From 9FT-COMBO-48-23 sp964400675 (lineage in GTDB: Bacteria; Chloroflexota; Dehalococcoidia; GIF9; UBA5629): a stretch of 64,000 nucleotides of DNA. Below, piece by piece: positions 1-6,967 of the stretch; within the stretch, counting starts at the first letter, position 1, and each line of letters opens with the position of its first letter. The notes under the pieces were generated by a model. The model was not told the origin of the DNA and ran no database searches. It saw only the letters and a program-made list of their open reading frames with translations. The position numbers and the translations under genes were made by a program. Location: the NCBI GenBank assembly GCA_964400675.1, contig CAYNVO010000001.1, forward strand, positions 1-64,000, written 5' to 3'.

Positions 1-124
1 CCCGGAAGGATCTGATGGGTAATAAGTCACCTATTTATCCGGTAACAAAAACTCATAATGTGATATCGGAAGAACCCGTGAAAACAAGGCGATTCCCTCG
101 AAATCACGCCCAGTCTATTGCCTC

Positions 125-154
125 TTGACTATTATCTGCATAATAGTCTAATTT
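125..154 (+). promoter_or_regulatory. Sigma-70-type promoter with embedded palindromic operator
   Basis: A -35-like TTGACT (125-130) and a -10-like TAATTT (149-154) are 18 bases apart. Between them lies a perfect inverted repeat with 9-base arms, GACTATTAT (127-135) and ATAATAGTC (140-148), around a CTGC centre. A repressor bound there would cover both promoter elements. The next gene downstream is the small Gly/Arg/Lys-rich protein at 236-379. The promoter and repeat are read directly; repression is inferred. Confidence 0.6.
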
Positions 155-235
155 AAGTTTGTGGTGTAACATTAAAAAGAAATTATGTTTGGCAGATTCA
201 GGTCGAAAGTACAAATTTCAGAAAGGAGGTGAAAT

Positions 236-379
236 ATGCCAAACCGTGATAAGACCGGCCCACCCGCCGGTTCGCAGGGACCGAGAGACGGCAGGGGTGG
301 AGGAAAAGGTGGAGGCAGAGTTGGTGGAAGAGGTAAAGGGATAGGTGCAAAGAAGGGCGGCAAGAAAGGAAGCCGCTAA
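236..379 (+). CDS. Small Gly/Arg/Lys-rich protein, DUF5320-like start
   Basis: This 47-residue protein has an exemplary ribosome binding site (GAAAGGAGGTGAAAT) just before its ATG. It begins MPNRDKTGPP and continues GPRDGRGGG, which resembles the start of DUF5320-type proteins (MP..DGTGP.G.GP.TGRG), a small family often found in anaerobes near iron-sulfur or NifX-like genes. The usual cysteines of that family are absent. The rest is Gly, Arg and Lys with a basic tail ending KKGSR, so it should be disordered and able to bind nucleic acid or polyanions. It is the first gene behind the operator-bearing promoter at 125-154. The function is unknown. The family link is a pattern impression, while translation itself is well supported by the Shine-Dalgarno sequence. 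Confidence 0.6.
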   Translation: MPNRDKTGPPAGSQGPRDGRGGGKGGGRVGGRGKGIGAKKGGKKGSR

Positions 380-417
380 TTTCTAATCTAGCCCATCGGG
401 ACTCTAGCTGGCAGTTA

Positions 418-495
418 GGTGGGGTAGTTCAGTGGTAGAACGACAGGAAACGCTAAACTGTCTGGAGAATCGTGAGTCCGAATCTCACCCCTGCA
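418..495 (+). other. Degenerate tRNA-like sequence (tRNA-Gly-like D and T arms)
   Basis: The D-arm GTTC-AGTGGTA-GAAC (427-441) is canonical and matches bacterial tRNA-Gly. A T-arm GTGAG-TCCGAAT-CTCAC (472-488) follows, and the acceptor arms 418-424 and 489-495 can pair with one mismatch and wobble pairs. The anticodon stem GACAG/CTGTC (442-446, 458-462) closes an 11-base loop instead of 7, and the T-loop has C at position 55. A normal decoding tRNA is therefore unlikely. It may be a decayed tRNA gene, an attachment-site remnant, or a tRNA-like RNA. Confidence 0.4.
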
Positions 496-797
496 AACCT
501 GTCAGCCAGAGTTATATCGAGCGTAGGTAGACGATGATAATGGATAAACTGGACATTTTCTAGCATTTTGTTGGTGAGTCCTCATTACACTTTATAGCGC
601 TTTGTTAATCGAGAATTGAACCAGGTAACACCATTGCTTGGGCGACTAGCAGACAACAGCTAGCACAACCGGTGTGTTATAATCGTAATCTGGAGGTGAT
701 CACTTCCACTTAGAGATGAAATTCAGTTTTTGCGAATCTCTGCCAGATGCAAATATAATCAGATTCGAACAAGAACAGAACAGGGAAGGAGGGTGCA

Positions 798-1532
798 ATG
801 TCATTAGTAATCGCAACTTATGTGCCGGAAGGCATTGTGATGGCCTCGGATAGCAGACAGTCCATAACTATCGAAGGGAAAACACCTGAGGGAAAGGATT
901 TTAAGGTTGAGACGGTCAATTCCGACGCTGTCTGGAAGACTTTTCTTTTGGAAAAACAGGGGGTTGGGCTCTCCAATTTTGGGGAAGACTTGCTTGCAGG
1001 TGTACCAATGGCAAGTTACATTAAGAAATTCATCGAGGAGGAATTAGCAGCCGTTGACGATGTAATGACAGTTCCTAGAAAACTGATTGAATATTTTCGC
1101 AGATCATTTCCCAATGCCGACGCGGGTTTTCATGTTTGCGGCTACAAGAAAGAGGGAAAGGTTAGCGTACCCCATGTCTATCATTGTCACGTAAATCGAA
1201 ATACCATGGAAAGAAGAAACATTAAGCCTGACGGCTCACTTGCTTACGGCGCTACTTGGTCTGGGCAAATTGATATTCTCGCCTCCATCGTCACTCCCGT
1301 GGCAATCAAAGATGACAAGGGTGCTGATAGGGTAATTCGAGCACCAGCACCGATTGTTTGGGATGCAATGACACTTCAAGACGCAATCGATTTCTCAATC
1401 TATGCGATCAGGACCACTATCGACACTATGCGTTTCCAAGCGAGGCCGAAAAATGTTGGTGGTCCCATCGATGTTTTGCTCCTAACTCCCGACGAGGTCA
1501 GATGGATCTGCAAGAAGGGATTGCATAATTAG
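798..1532 (+). CDS. Proteasome-beta-like Ntn hydrolase
   Basis: This 244-residue protein starts after a clear AGGAGGG site. The N-terminus resembles the first beta-strand and turn of 20S proteasome beta subunits, with GIVMASDSR matching the family pattern GVVLAxDSR. A lysine in VWKTF lies where the proteasome Lys33 usually sits, followed by a strand that ends in SNFGE, comparable to the family ATAG turn. After removal of Met1 the N-terminal residue would be Ser2, aligned with the catalytic Thr1, so a Ser nucleophile is possible. No partner alpha subunit, ATPase or ubiquitin-like modifier gene is next to it, so it is not a classical proteasome operon. It could be a self-assembling peptidase, as proposed for other lone bacterial proteasome homologues, or an inactive relative. 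Substrate unknown. Confidence 0.65.
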   Translation: MSLVIATYVPEGIVMASDSRQSITIEGKTPEGKDFKVETVNSDAVWKTFLLEKQGVGLSNFGEDLLAGVPMASYIKKFIEEELAAVDDVMTVPRKLIEYFRRSFPNADAGFHVCGYKKEGKVSVPHVYHCHVNRNTMERRNIKPDGSLAYGATWSGQIDILASIVTPVAIKDDKGADRVIRAPAPIVWDAMTLQDAIDFSIYAIRTTIDTMRFQARPKNVGGPIDVLLLTPDEVRWICKKGLHN

Positions 1533-1680
1533 ACGAAATCAGACTCTTTGTGGGGAACCGTTTGGCTTGGTACCATAAGCATTGAACGAAAGGGCGGATT
1601 GTTCAATCTGGTAAACTCGAATAGCTGCCTCCGACGCTCATGGCTTTATCCCCTGCTTGTCTATCTTCTCCCAAGAAAAG

Positions 1681-1716
1681 TAGCCGCGACCCTTTAGGGC
1701 CGGGATCGCGGGGCTA
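1681..1716. repeat. REP-like GC-rich hairpin
   Basis: TAGCCGCGACCC (1681-1692) is nearly the reverse complement of the right flank ending GCGGGGCTA (to 1716), with a small nested CCCTTTAGGG at the tip. Sequences of the form GCGGGGCTAAAGC recur as extragenic palindromes in many bacteria. Whether other copies exist in this genome cannot be seen from this window. Confidence 0.45.
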
Positions 1717-2012
1717 AAGCCTCATGGCTGAATTGACAACTATATATGTGAACGCAATAGAATGAATCTAGAGGGGGGATATGATGACATAGCTTGCATG
1801 TAGGCTCTGGCTTCGTGAGGTGGGCAGGAATATGAGTTTAACTTGCATATCTCTCATATAGCAATTATCTATTCATAGACGCCTACGAGGCTTTCAAAGA
1901 ATCTCGTATCTCTTGAGCGTACAAGAACATCGAGCATATGACTAAAGTACCAATGAAAAATAGCCTAAGTAGGTCTTTCAGCCTTTGCTTGCTATTGATA
2001 TATTGTGCACAC

Positions 2013-2064
2013 TGTTGACCAATAATGCCTCTCTAATCTAGGTAGCGTGCAATATTGATCAACA
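2013..2064. promoter_or_regulatory. Inverted repeat before HTH gene, candidate operator
   Basis: TGTTGACCAATA (2013-2024) and TATTGATCAACA (2053-2064) are reverse complements apart from one base. The second arm ends directly against the ATG at 2065. The position suits autoregulation by the small HTH protein or a 5' RNA hairpin. It is also possible to read the two arms as part of a longer imperfect direct repeat beginning GTGCA. Confidence 0.4.
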
Positions 2065-2283
2065 ATGCTAAAAAAGGGAGAAACAGAGCCAATGGAAACT
2101 TCAAACGGTGGAAAACTAGAATTGATGACTACCACCGAGATTGCCAAATATCTGCGAATTTCAAGGGCGAGTGTTTATCGTTTAGTCAGGCAGAAGCAAA
2201 TACCAGTAAGCAAAGTAGGCCGCCAACTGCGTTTCCGTAAAGATACCATTGATGTGTGGCTGTCAAAAGGCGAGGCAAGCTAA
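2065..2283 (+). CDS. Excisionase-family (MerR-like) HTH DNA-binding protein
   Basis: The protein has up to 72 residues. The block TTTEIAKYLRISRASVYRLV followed by QKQIPVSKVGRQLRF is the helix-turn-helix plus wing of the helix_turn_helix_17/excisionase family, which includes small recombination directionality factors and promoter-binding domains. The ATG at 2065 has no clear ribosome site. The ATG at 2092 (METSNGG) follows GGGAG, and the ATG at 2125 sits right at the HTH, so the true start is uncertain. The gene ends 4 bases before the likely start of the histidine kinase, so the two are probably co-transcribed and may be functionally coupled. Whether it acts as an excisionase or a transcription factor cannot be told. 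The nearby recombinases at 10-15 kb make a mobile-element origin thinkable. Confidence 0.7.
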   Translation: MLKKGETEPMETSNGGKLELMTTTEIAKYLRISRASVYRLVRQKQIPVSKVGRQLRFRKDTIDVWLSKGEAS

Positions 2284-2287
2284 GAAA

Positions 2288-5254
2288 ATGGCAACAAAAC
2301 CACCGGGCAAGGAAAAATTTGAAGCTCCTCTAATCGGCACTTCCAAAAACACAGGGTCCCCCTCCCCTCGCATGTTACACATGGTGATGGCACTGGTGGC
2401 AGTGGTTATTTTGGTTGGAGGATATTTGTTTTACTATTTCCAGGAGCAACAAATGCGCCAGCGCATTGAGGGTGGACTCTCAATCATAGCTCAATTGAAG
2501 GCAGAGCAGATTGCAGAGTGGCGTGCCGAAAGGCTCATGAATGCCAATATTCTGGTGGGAAGCCCATTCTTCACCGAAGGGATCGAGAAGTATATGGCTT
2601 CGCCAATGGATACTGAGGCTAAGGATAAGGTCCTTGCCCGATTAGCAATTATAGAGAAAGCCTATCCCTACCAGGACATACTGCTCACCGACGTGAATGG
2701 TAGGGTGCTTCTAAGCCTAAATAATAGCGTGAATCGCCTCGGCGATATGACATTGTCCCAACTGGCAGTTGCCATCAAGGAGCATAAAGCCGTCTTTACC
2801 GATTTCTATCATCCTCCGGATAGCGACTCTCCACATCTGGATATTATTGCGCCGCTCTTCCCCTGGGGGCAAGATTCGCCTCAGGCGATAGGCGCCGTGG
2901 TCTTCTACATCGACCCCGCTCAATATCTTTACCCGCTGTTGCAGTCCTCGCCTATACCAAGCGAAACCGCCGAGAATCTGCTGGTGGAACGCGATGGTGA
3001 CCAGGTGTTGTTTTTAAACGAGCTGCGCCACCAGAAAGACACCGCCCTCAAATTGAGAATCCCCTTGAGCCAGCAGGATGTCCCTGCTGTCATGGCTGTG
3101 CTGGGGAAAGAGGGAGTCGTCGCAGGCAGGGACTACCGCGGAGTAGAAGTATTAGCTGCCCTGAAGCATATCCCCGATTCCCCATGGTATATGGTATCCA
3201 AAATCGATATCAGCGAGGCGCTTGCGGCATGGCACTCTCGGGCTGGCATGATTATAGTTTTCTTCGCTGGACTGCTGATTGCCGTACTTGCCGGCATCGG
3301 GTTCATCTGGCAGCGTAGGCAAAGGCTGGCGTATCAGGCGCTGTACCAGGCAGAGGAGGCACTGAGGCTATCTATGGAGAGATATAGGATTTTATTCGAC
3401 ACTAATATCGATGGCTTGTGCGTCATGGACGAGACAATGAAAGTATTGCTGGTCAATGAAGCCGCCGCCCGCATTTTTGGTTTCGAGTCTACGGAAAAAG
3501 TGTTCGAAGTAAATCCATTCGATTTCATTCCATCCCCGGAAAGGGAGCGTGTTCTCGAAACTATCACAAAGGACATGTTTGAAAACGACAAAAAGCAAGT
3601 AAACGAGTTCCGATTGGTGAATAAGTCTGGCAAGGAAGTGTGGGTAAGCGCAGTCGGGGCAGTAGTAGAATATCAAGGGAAACCAGCAGGTTTGATTTCA
3701 TTCAGAGATGTCACTGAGCAAAAGCGGACGGAAGAGACACTGCAGCAATCCGAAGAAAAATATCGGACGATTCTAAATGAAATATACGAGGTTTACTATG
3801 AGTTAGACCTTGCTGGCAATTACACCTTCTTCAATGATGCGTTATGCCGTCAAACGGGGTATTTCAGGAAAGAGTTGATGGGAATGAACTACCGAACTTA
3901 CACGCCTGAAGAAGATTGGAAGTCTGTCAACGAGAAATTTAATCAGGTTTATCGGACGGGCAAGCCACTGAGGTGGGTTCCTTTAAGGAATATAACCAAG
4001 GACGGCAGGATTATTTACACAGAGGATACTGTGCTGCCACTCCGCAATGAAAGTGGTGAGGTTATCGGGTTCCGTGGACTTAGCCGTGATGTTACCGAGC
4101 GCAAACTGGCTGAAGAGGAGAGGAAACAACTGGAGCTAAAGGCTCAAATTACCAGCCGCCTGGCTTCTGTGGGCGAGATGGCAGCCGGCGTCGCCCACGA
4201 GATAAACAACCCTCTCACCGGCGTCACCGGCTATGCCCAGTTGCTTATGGACCGAGAGGACATCCCACCAGACATCAGGAGCGATCTGGAAGCTATCAAT
4301 GACGGCGCTCGACGCGTGGCCGGCATTGTACGGACGCTGCTGGCCTTCTCTCGCCAGACCAAGCCGCAGCGAAAGCTGGTCGATATCAACGAGCTTATAG
4401 AGAGCACGCTAGTCCTGAGAGCTTATCACCTGAGGGTCAACAACATTGAAGTTATTACACGGCTAGCTCCTGATTTGCTCGAAACCGTGGCTGACCCCGG
4501 TCAAATACAGCAGGTGCTGCTCAACTTAATCGTCAACGCCGAGACGGAGATGAAGCTGGCTCACGGCAAGGGCAAGCTCACCATAACCACGAAGAAGAGC
4601 GACAACACAATAAAGATATGCTGCAAGGACGATGGACCAGGAATAAAGCCAGAGGTCATGGATAAGATATTCGACCCCTTCTTCACCACCAGAGAGGTGG
4701 GCCAGGGCACCGGACTGGGCTTGAGCCTGTGCTATGGCATAATAGCCGAACATAAGGGTAGGATATACGCTGAAAGCAAGCCGGGCAAGGGCGCTACCTT
4801 TGTCGTCGAGCTGCCTATAGTCACCGAAGTCGCACCGCCAAAGCCGTCTGAGCCACTTGTTAAAACGTCTCAGAAGGCGGTAAAAGCCAGGATACTGGTG
4901 GTGGATGATGAGCAAGTGGTGAGGGACATTATCAATCGGGTGCTAACTGGTGAAGGTCACAAGGTAGGGACTGTAGATAACGCCGCTGATGCTCTGAAGA
5001 AAATCGAAAGTAAGAAATACAATCTCATCCTGGTGGATATCAAGATGCCGGGCATGAATGGCGTGGAGTTATACAAGCGTATTCAAAAGATAGACAAGTC
5101 GCTAGCCCAGAAAGTGGTATTTATCACCGGCGATGTTATGGGTGCCGATACCGAAAAGTTCCTCTCCGAGACTAAAGTTGCCCATATCGACAAGCCTTTT
5201 GATGCCGAGCAGTTAATCAGAGAGGTTAAGCGCACTTTGACCGCAGGGCGGTAG
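2288..5254 (+). CDS. Membrane hybrid sensor histidine kinase with two PAS domains and receiver
   Basis: This is a 988-residue protein when started at the ATG at 2288, with GAGG upstream inside the HTH gene. The order is: membrane segment about 34-51, extracytoplasmic sensor domain about 55-315, second membrane segment about 320-342, PAS about 364-480, PAS about 490-615, HisKA with phospho-acceptor His637 in GVAHEINNP, HATPase with DDGPGI and GTGLGLSL, and a C-terminal receiver (about 868-988) with DD pair, Asp917 in LVDIKMPG, and Lys in DKPF. It should autophosphorylate on His637 and transfer to Asp917. No output domain and no adjacent stand-alone response regulator is present, so the phosphoryl group must pass to a distant partner, or the small HTH protein upstream is the output by contact. 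An ORF extending 13 codons upstream overlaps the HTH gene and is less likely. Confidence 0.92.
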   Translation: MATKPPGKEKFEAPLIGTSKNTGSPSPRMLHMVMALVAVVILVGGYLFYYFQEQQMRQRIEGGLSIIAQLKAEQIAEWRAERLMNANILVGSPFFTEGIEKYMASPMDTEAKDKVLARLAIIEKAYPYQDILLTDVNGRVLLSLNNSVNRLGDMTLSQLAVAIKEHKAVFTDFYHPPDSDSPHLDIIAPLFPWGQDSPQAIGAVVFYIDPAQYLYPLLQSSPIPSETAENLLVERDGDQVLFLNELRHQKDTALKLRIPLSQQDVPAVMAVLGKEGVVAGRDYRGVEVLAALKHIPDSPWYMVSKIDISEALAAWHSRAGMIIVFFAGLLIAVLAGIGFIWQRRQRLAYQALYQAEEALRLSMERYRILFDTNIDGLCVMDETMKVLLVNEAAARIFGFESTEKVFEVNPFDFIPSPERERVLETITKDMFENDKKQVNEFRLVNKSGKEVWVSAVGAVVEYQGKPAGLISFRDVTEQKRTEETLQQSEEKYRTILNEIYEVYYELDLAGNYTFFNDALCRQTGYFRKELMGMNYRTYTPEEDWKSVNEKFNQVYRTGKPLRWVPLRNITKDGRIIYTEDTVLPLRNESGEVIGFRGLSRDVTERKLAEEERKQLELKAQITSRLASVGEMAAGVAHEINNPLTGVTGYAQLLMDREDIPPDIRSDLEAINDGARRVAGIVRTLLAFSRQTKPQRKLVDINELIESTLVLRAYHLRVNNIEVITRLAPDLLETVADPGQIQQVLLNLIVNAETEMKLAHGKGKLTITTKKSDNTIKICCKDDGPGIKPEVMDKIFDPFFTTREVGQGTGLGLSLCYGIIAEHKGRIYAESKPGKGATFVVELPIVTEVAPPKPSEPLVKTSQKAVKARILVVDDEQVVRDIINRVLTGEGHKVGTVDNAADALKKIESKKYNLILVDIKMPGMNGVELYKRIQKIDKSLAQKVVFITGDVMGADTEKFLSETKVAHIDKPFDAEQLIREVKRTLTAGR

Positions 5255-5301
5255 AGGGTCACATCCCGCTGCGCAGTTGTCCAGATTGTACAGTTTTAAT
5301 A

Positions 5302-5338
5302 AAAAAGCTGGGCACTTGTAAACCAGATACCCAGCTTT
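5302..5338 (-). terminator. Intrinsic terminator for the zinc-ribbon gene
   Basis: AAAGCTGGG (5304-5312) and CCCAGCTTT (5330-5338) form a 9-bp stem. Read on the minus strand it is followed by TTTTTTATTAAAA, the proper order for terminating the minus-strand gene 5362-5502. The kinase gene converges from the other side and may use it weakly. Confidence 0.7.
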
Positions 5339-5361
5339 GCCGAATTTCACGATAACCTGAT

Positions 5362-5502
5362 TTAACTCTTCCCAATCCTAAACATCTTCGTTCCACATTT
5401 TGGGCAAGTTCCCTGTGTTGCTGGCTTGCCATTCTTCATTTTAACAGCCTTCGGGTTATTCATTTCTCTTTTGGTTCTGCATTTCATGCAGTATGCTTGC
5501 AT
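5362..5502 (-). CDS. DUF5679-like zinc-ribbon protein
   Basis: The protein is 46 residues when started at the ATG at 5502, which follows AAAGGAGG at a good distance; an upstream in-frame start would add 29 residues without a ribosome site. It contains two knuckles, CMKC near the N-terminus and CPKC near the C-terminus, separated by a basic stretch (KNPKAVKM-type, here NNPKAVKMKNGKPAT). This is the pattern of DUF5679 zinc ribbons, common as stand-alone proteins in Chloroflexota. It should bind one zinc through four cysteines. Role unknown: RNA or DNA binding, or a chaperone-like adaptor, are all possible. It has its own terminator (5302-5338) and is therefore likely monocistronic. Confidence 0.75.
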   Translation of the reverse strand: MQAYCMKCRTKREMNNPKAVKMKNGKPATQGTCPKCGTKMFRIGKS

Positions 5503-5868
5503 TGACACACCTCCTTTATATACTTGAGAGTAAGATATAACACCTTCAAGTTGAATGTCAATAGGATTATAGTCCCATGCACTGTTCATTCTTTCATGAC
5601 CAACGAGAGAAAAACAATAGCCTGATTTGTATAATCAATGGTGCCAGTGCAGTCGTTGTTTCGTTGGGTTGTGAGCTATTAATCACGGGGGGGGGATGAC
5701 AGGAAACAGCCGGACCGTCCCCTCTTGGTCTTTCTAACGTCTCAAAATGGCCATCAACGGTTCCCGGCCATGGAAAACCACGCTAAGGCTGTTATAATGC
5801 ATTTCTGTTGCATTGTGAAACTTGCCAGGTAGGCTTCCCGAACGTTGGGAGTCAAAGCGAATAAAAAA
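5503..5868. other. Intergenic region with G9 tract and REP-like sequence
   Basis: No gene was seen. A run of nine G (5687-5695) is followed by ATGACAGGAAACAGCCGG and ACCGTCCCC, which can fold back on the G tract. Motifs of the form GGGACGGTCC...GTTTCC recur near REP-associated transposases in other anaerobes, so this may be a remnant of such an element. A TATAAT at 5793-5798 has no gene behind it. Confidence 0.35.
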
Positions 5869-5900
5869 AGAGGGTGGGGATTCTTGAATCCCCACCCTCT
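5869..5900 (-). terminator. Strong intrinsic terminator of the minus-strand module
   Basis: A perfect 13-bp stem (5869-5881 with 5888-5900) with a 6-base loop is followed on the minus strand by TTTTTTTATTCG. It closes the minus-strand gene 5919-6458. The stem shares the core AGGGTGGG/CCCACCCTCT with the terminator at 6920-6947, suggesting duplication of the terminator. Confidence 0.85.
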
Positions 5901-5918
5901 AGTCAGCCGCTGAATAAG

Positions 5919-6458
5919 CTAGAAGTCAAACAATGATGGTTGCATCACCTCCAGCTCGGCTTTAGCTGCCTCGGCCTTTTGACGTTTCTCGGCCCGGTCT
6001 CTTTCAAGTCTGGCTCTAGTTCGCTGCTGATAGAGCCATCTCTTAAGCCGATTTAGGTCTGTCATCTGGTCATCTCTGAGCGATTCTACTTTGATATCTT
6101 CAGGCACTTCACTCTTACCCCATCGGCCGTAGACTTTGGTAGCGACATACAGGTAGATTTGCCCCCAGTCATAGTCCATCGGCTGGGTTAAGGCAGCCGT
6201 GTAGAGATAAGCGCAAGCCTCAGCATCTGTACCAGTAGGTTCTGCACCTTTGAACTCTCTCATGTTAATCTCAAGCCTTTCCAGAGTGATGGCGTTCTTA
6301 AGCCAATCAGGGATTGTATCTCCCCAGCCACCGGGGAAGACGATGATGGAATCTGCGATAGCACCTACCAGATCGGAGATATAATGCTCGCCTGGCTTCT
6401 GCTTGGCTTTAGCCTTTGGCTTAGCTTCTTTTAGCTCATCTGTAAACAGTTCGGTCAT
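5919..6458 (-). CDS. Unknown protein of the accessory module, Lys/Ala/Glu-rich ends
   Basis: The protein is 179 residues from the ATG at 6458, chosen because AAGGAGG lies 8 bases upstream; a GTG three codons earlier overlaps that site. The N-terminal part (about 10-20) is KPKAKAKQK, the middle is a compact globular domain with many aromatics (FPGGWGDTIPDW, DYDWGQIYLYVATKVYGRW), and the C-terminal third is a predicted amphipathic coiled coil rich in Arg, Glu and Ala, ending PSLFDF. Such a short hydrophobic tail (xLFx) resembles clamp-binding peptides, and a DnaN-like clamp is encoded nearby; this link is inference. No enzyme motif was recognised. It follows the 120-residue gene and a small overlapping frame, and ends at a strong terminator. 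Confidence 0.75.
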   Translation of the reverse strand: MTELFTDELKEAKPKAKAKQKPGEHYISDLVGAIADSIIVFPGGWGDTIPDWLKNAITLERLEINMREFKGAEPTGTDAEACAYLYTAALTQPMDYDWGQIYLYVATKVYGRWGKSEVPEDIKVESLRDDQMTDLNRLKRWLYQQRTRARLERDRAEKRQKAEAAKAELEVMQPSLFDF

Positions 6459-6516
6459 AGTTATCACCTCCTTCGCTTATTTTGGGCATGGTTACCCCAT
6501 CAAACTCGACCCGCAT
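6436..6516 (-). CDS. Possible 26-residue coupled small ORF
   Basis: The stop of the gene at 6519-6878 overlaps an ATG as TAATG, the usual layout for translational coupling. The frame runs 26 codons (MRVEFDGVTM, then PKISEGG and a short tail) and ends inside the start of the next gene, covering that gene's ribosome site. It may be a translated leader that controls the downstream start, or mere chance. There is no homology evidence. Confidence 0.25.
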   Translation of the reverse strand: MRVEFDGVTMPKISEGGDNYDRTVYR

Positions 6517-6878
6517 TACTCCTTCAGCTTGTCTGTCATTCCTAGCCTTTGGGTCAGGTCATCGGCTTCAAGCTCACGCTCGACGAGGCGAAGCACGACT
6601 AAGACACTGGCAGCAGTCCACATCTGAAATAGAGACCATAGCTCATCAGGCACATCGGGGTAGCCGTCCTTGTAGCTATTGACGAAGGCTATACCGCCAG
6701 CCCTGACAGCTTTTCCCAACCACATAGAGTCTCGGTCAATCTCCAGGCACAGCCTCGCCAGGTCATCCTCCGGACTATCGCCTTTTATCCGAGACACCAG
6801 TTCAGGCAGTTCTCTATCGAGCATCGCCTGAACAGAGTCCTTAGACGGCCTGACCCTGCGGCACAGGTAGTCAAACAC
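6516..6878 (-). CDS. Unknown small acidic protein of the accessory module
   Basis: The protein has 120 residues with a GTG start at 6878, backed by AAGGAGGTGATGAAAA just upstream. It is mostly helical with a run of acidic and hydrophobic residues (LVSRIKGDSPEDDLARLCLEI) and a hydrophobic helix WTAASVLVVLRLVE that is too short and charged at the end to be a confident membrane span. No known domain was recognised. It sits between the 49-residue Cys-rich gene, from which it is separated by a terminator, and the 179-residue gene, with which it is probably co-transcribed. Phage or plasmid accessory function is plausible from location only. Confidence 0.7.
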   Translation of the reverse strand: MFDYLCRRVRPSKDSVQAMLDRELPELVSRIKGDSPEDDLARLCLEIDRDSMWLGKAVRAGGIAFVNSYKDGYPDVPDELWSLFQMWTAASVLVVLRLVERELEADDLTQRLGMTDKLKE

Positions 6879-6919
6879 TTTTCATCACCTCCTTTCTCTC
6901 TGGATTCAGGCAAAAATAA

Positions 6920-6947
6920 AGGGTGGGTTGTCTAGGTTTCCCACCCT
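6920..6947 (-). terminator. Intrinsic terminator after Cys-rich small gene
   Basis: AGGGTGGG (6920-6927) pairs with CCCACCCT (6940-6947); on the minus strand the stem is followed by TTATTTTTGCC. It ends the transcript of the small gene 6968-7117 and resembles the terminator at 5869-5900. Confidence 0.75.
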
Positions 6948-6967
6948 CTACCTTTCCCTTTACAGGC

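Larger units (their letters stand above)
1533..2064. other. Intergenic region with a REP-like hairpin and an inverted repeat
   Basis: No convincing gene was seen here. The stretch holds a GC-rich hairpin at 1681-1716, listed separately, and an imperfect inverted repeat just before the HTH gene at 2013-2064. A purine-rich AGAGGGGGG near 1770 precedes an ATG that meets a stop after three codons, so it is not a gene. Confidence 0.5.

Noticed and set aside
159..344. Frame of 61 codons starting near 159
   Set aside because: It has no ribosome site and overlaps the frame at 236-379, which has an ideal one; composition is a shadow of the Gly/Arg-rich gene.
1700..2064. Possible gene between the Ntn hydrolase and the HTH gene
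   Set aside because: A purine-rich site near 1770 precedes ATGATGACATAG, which stops after three codons; no other coding signal is seen.
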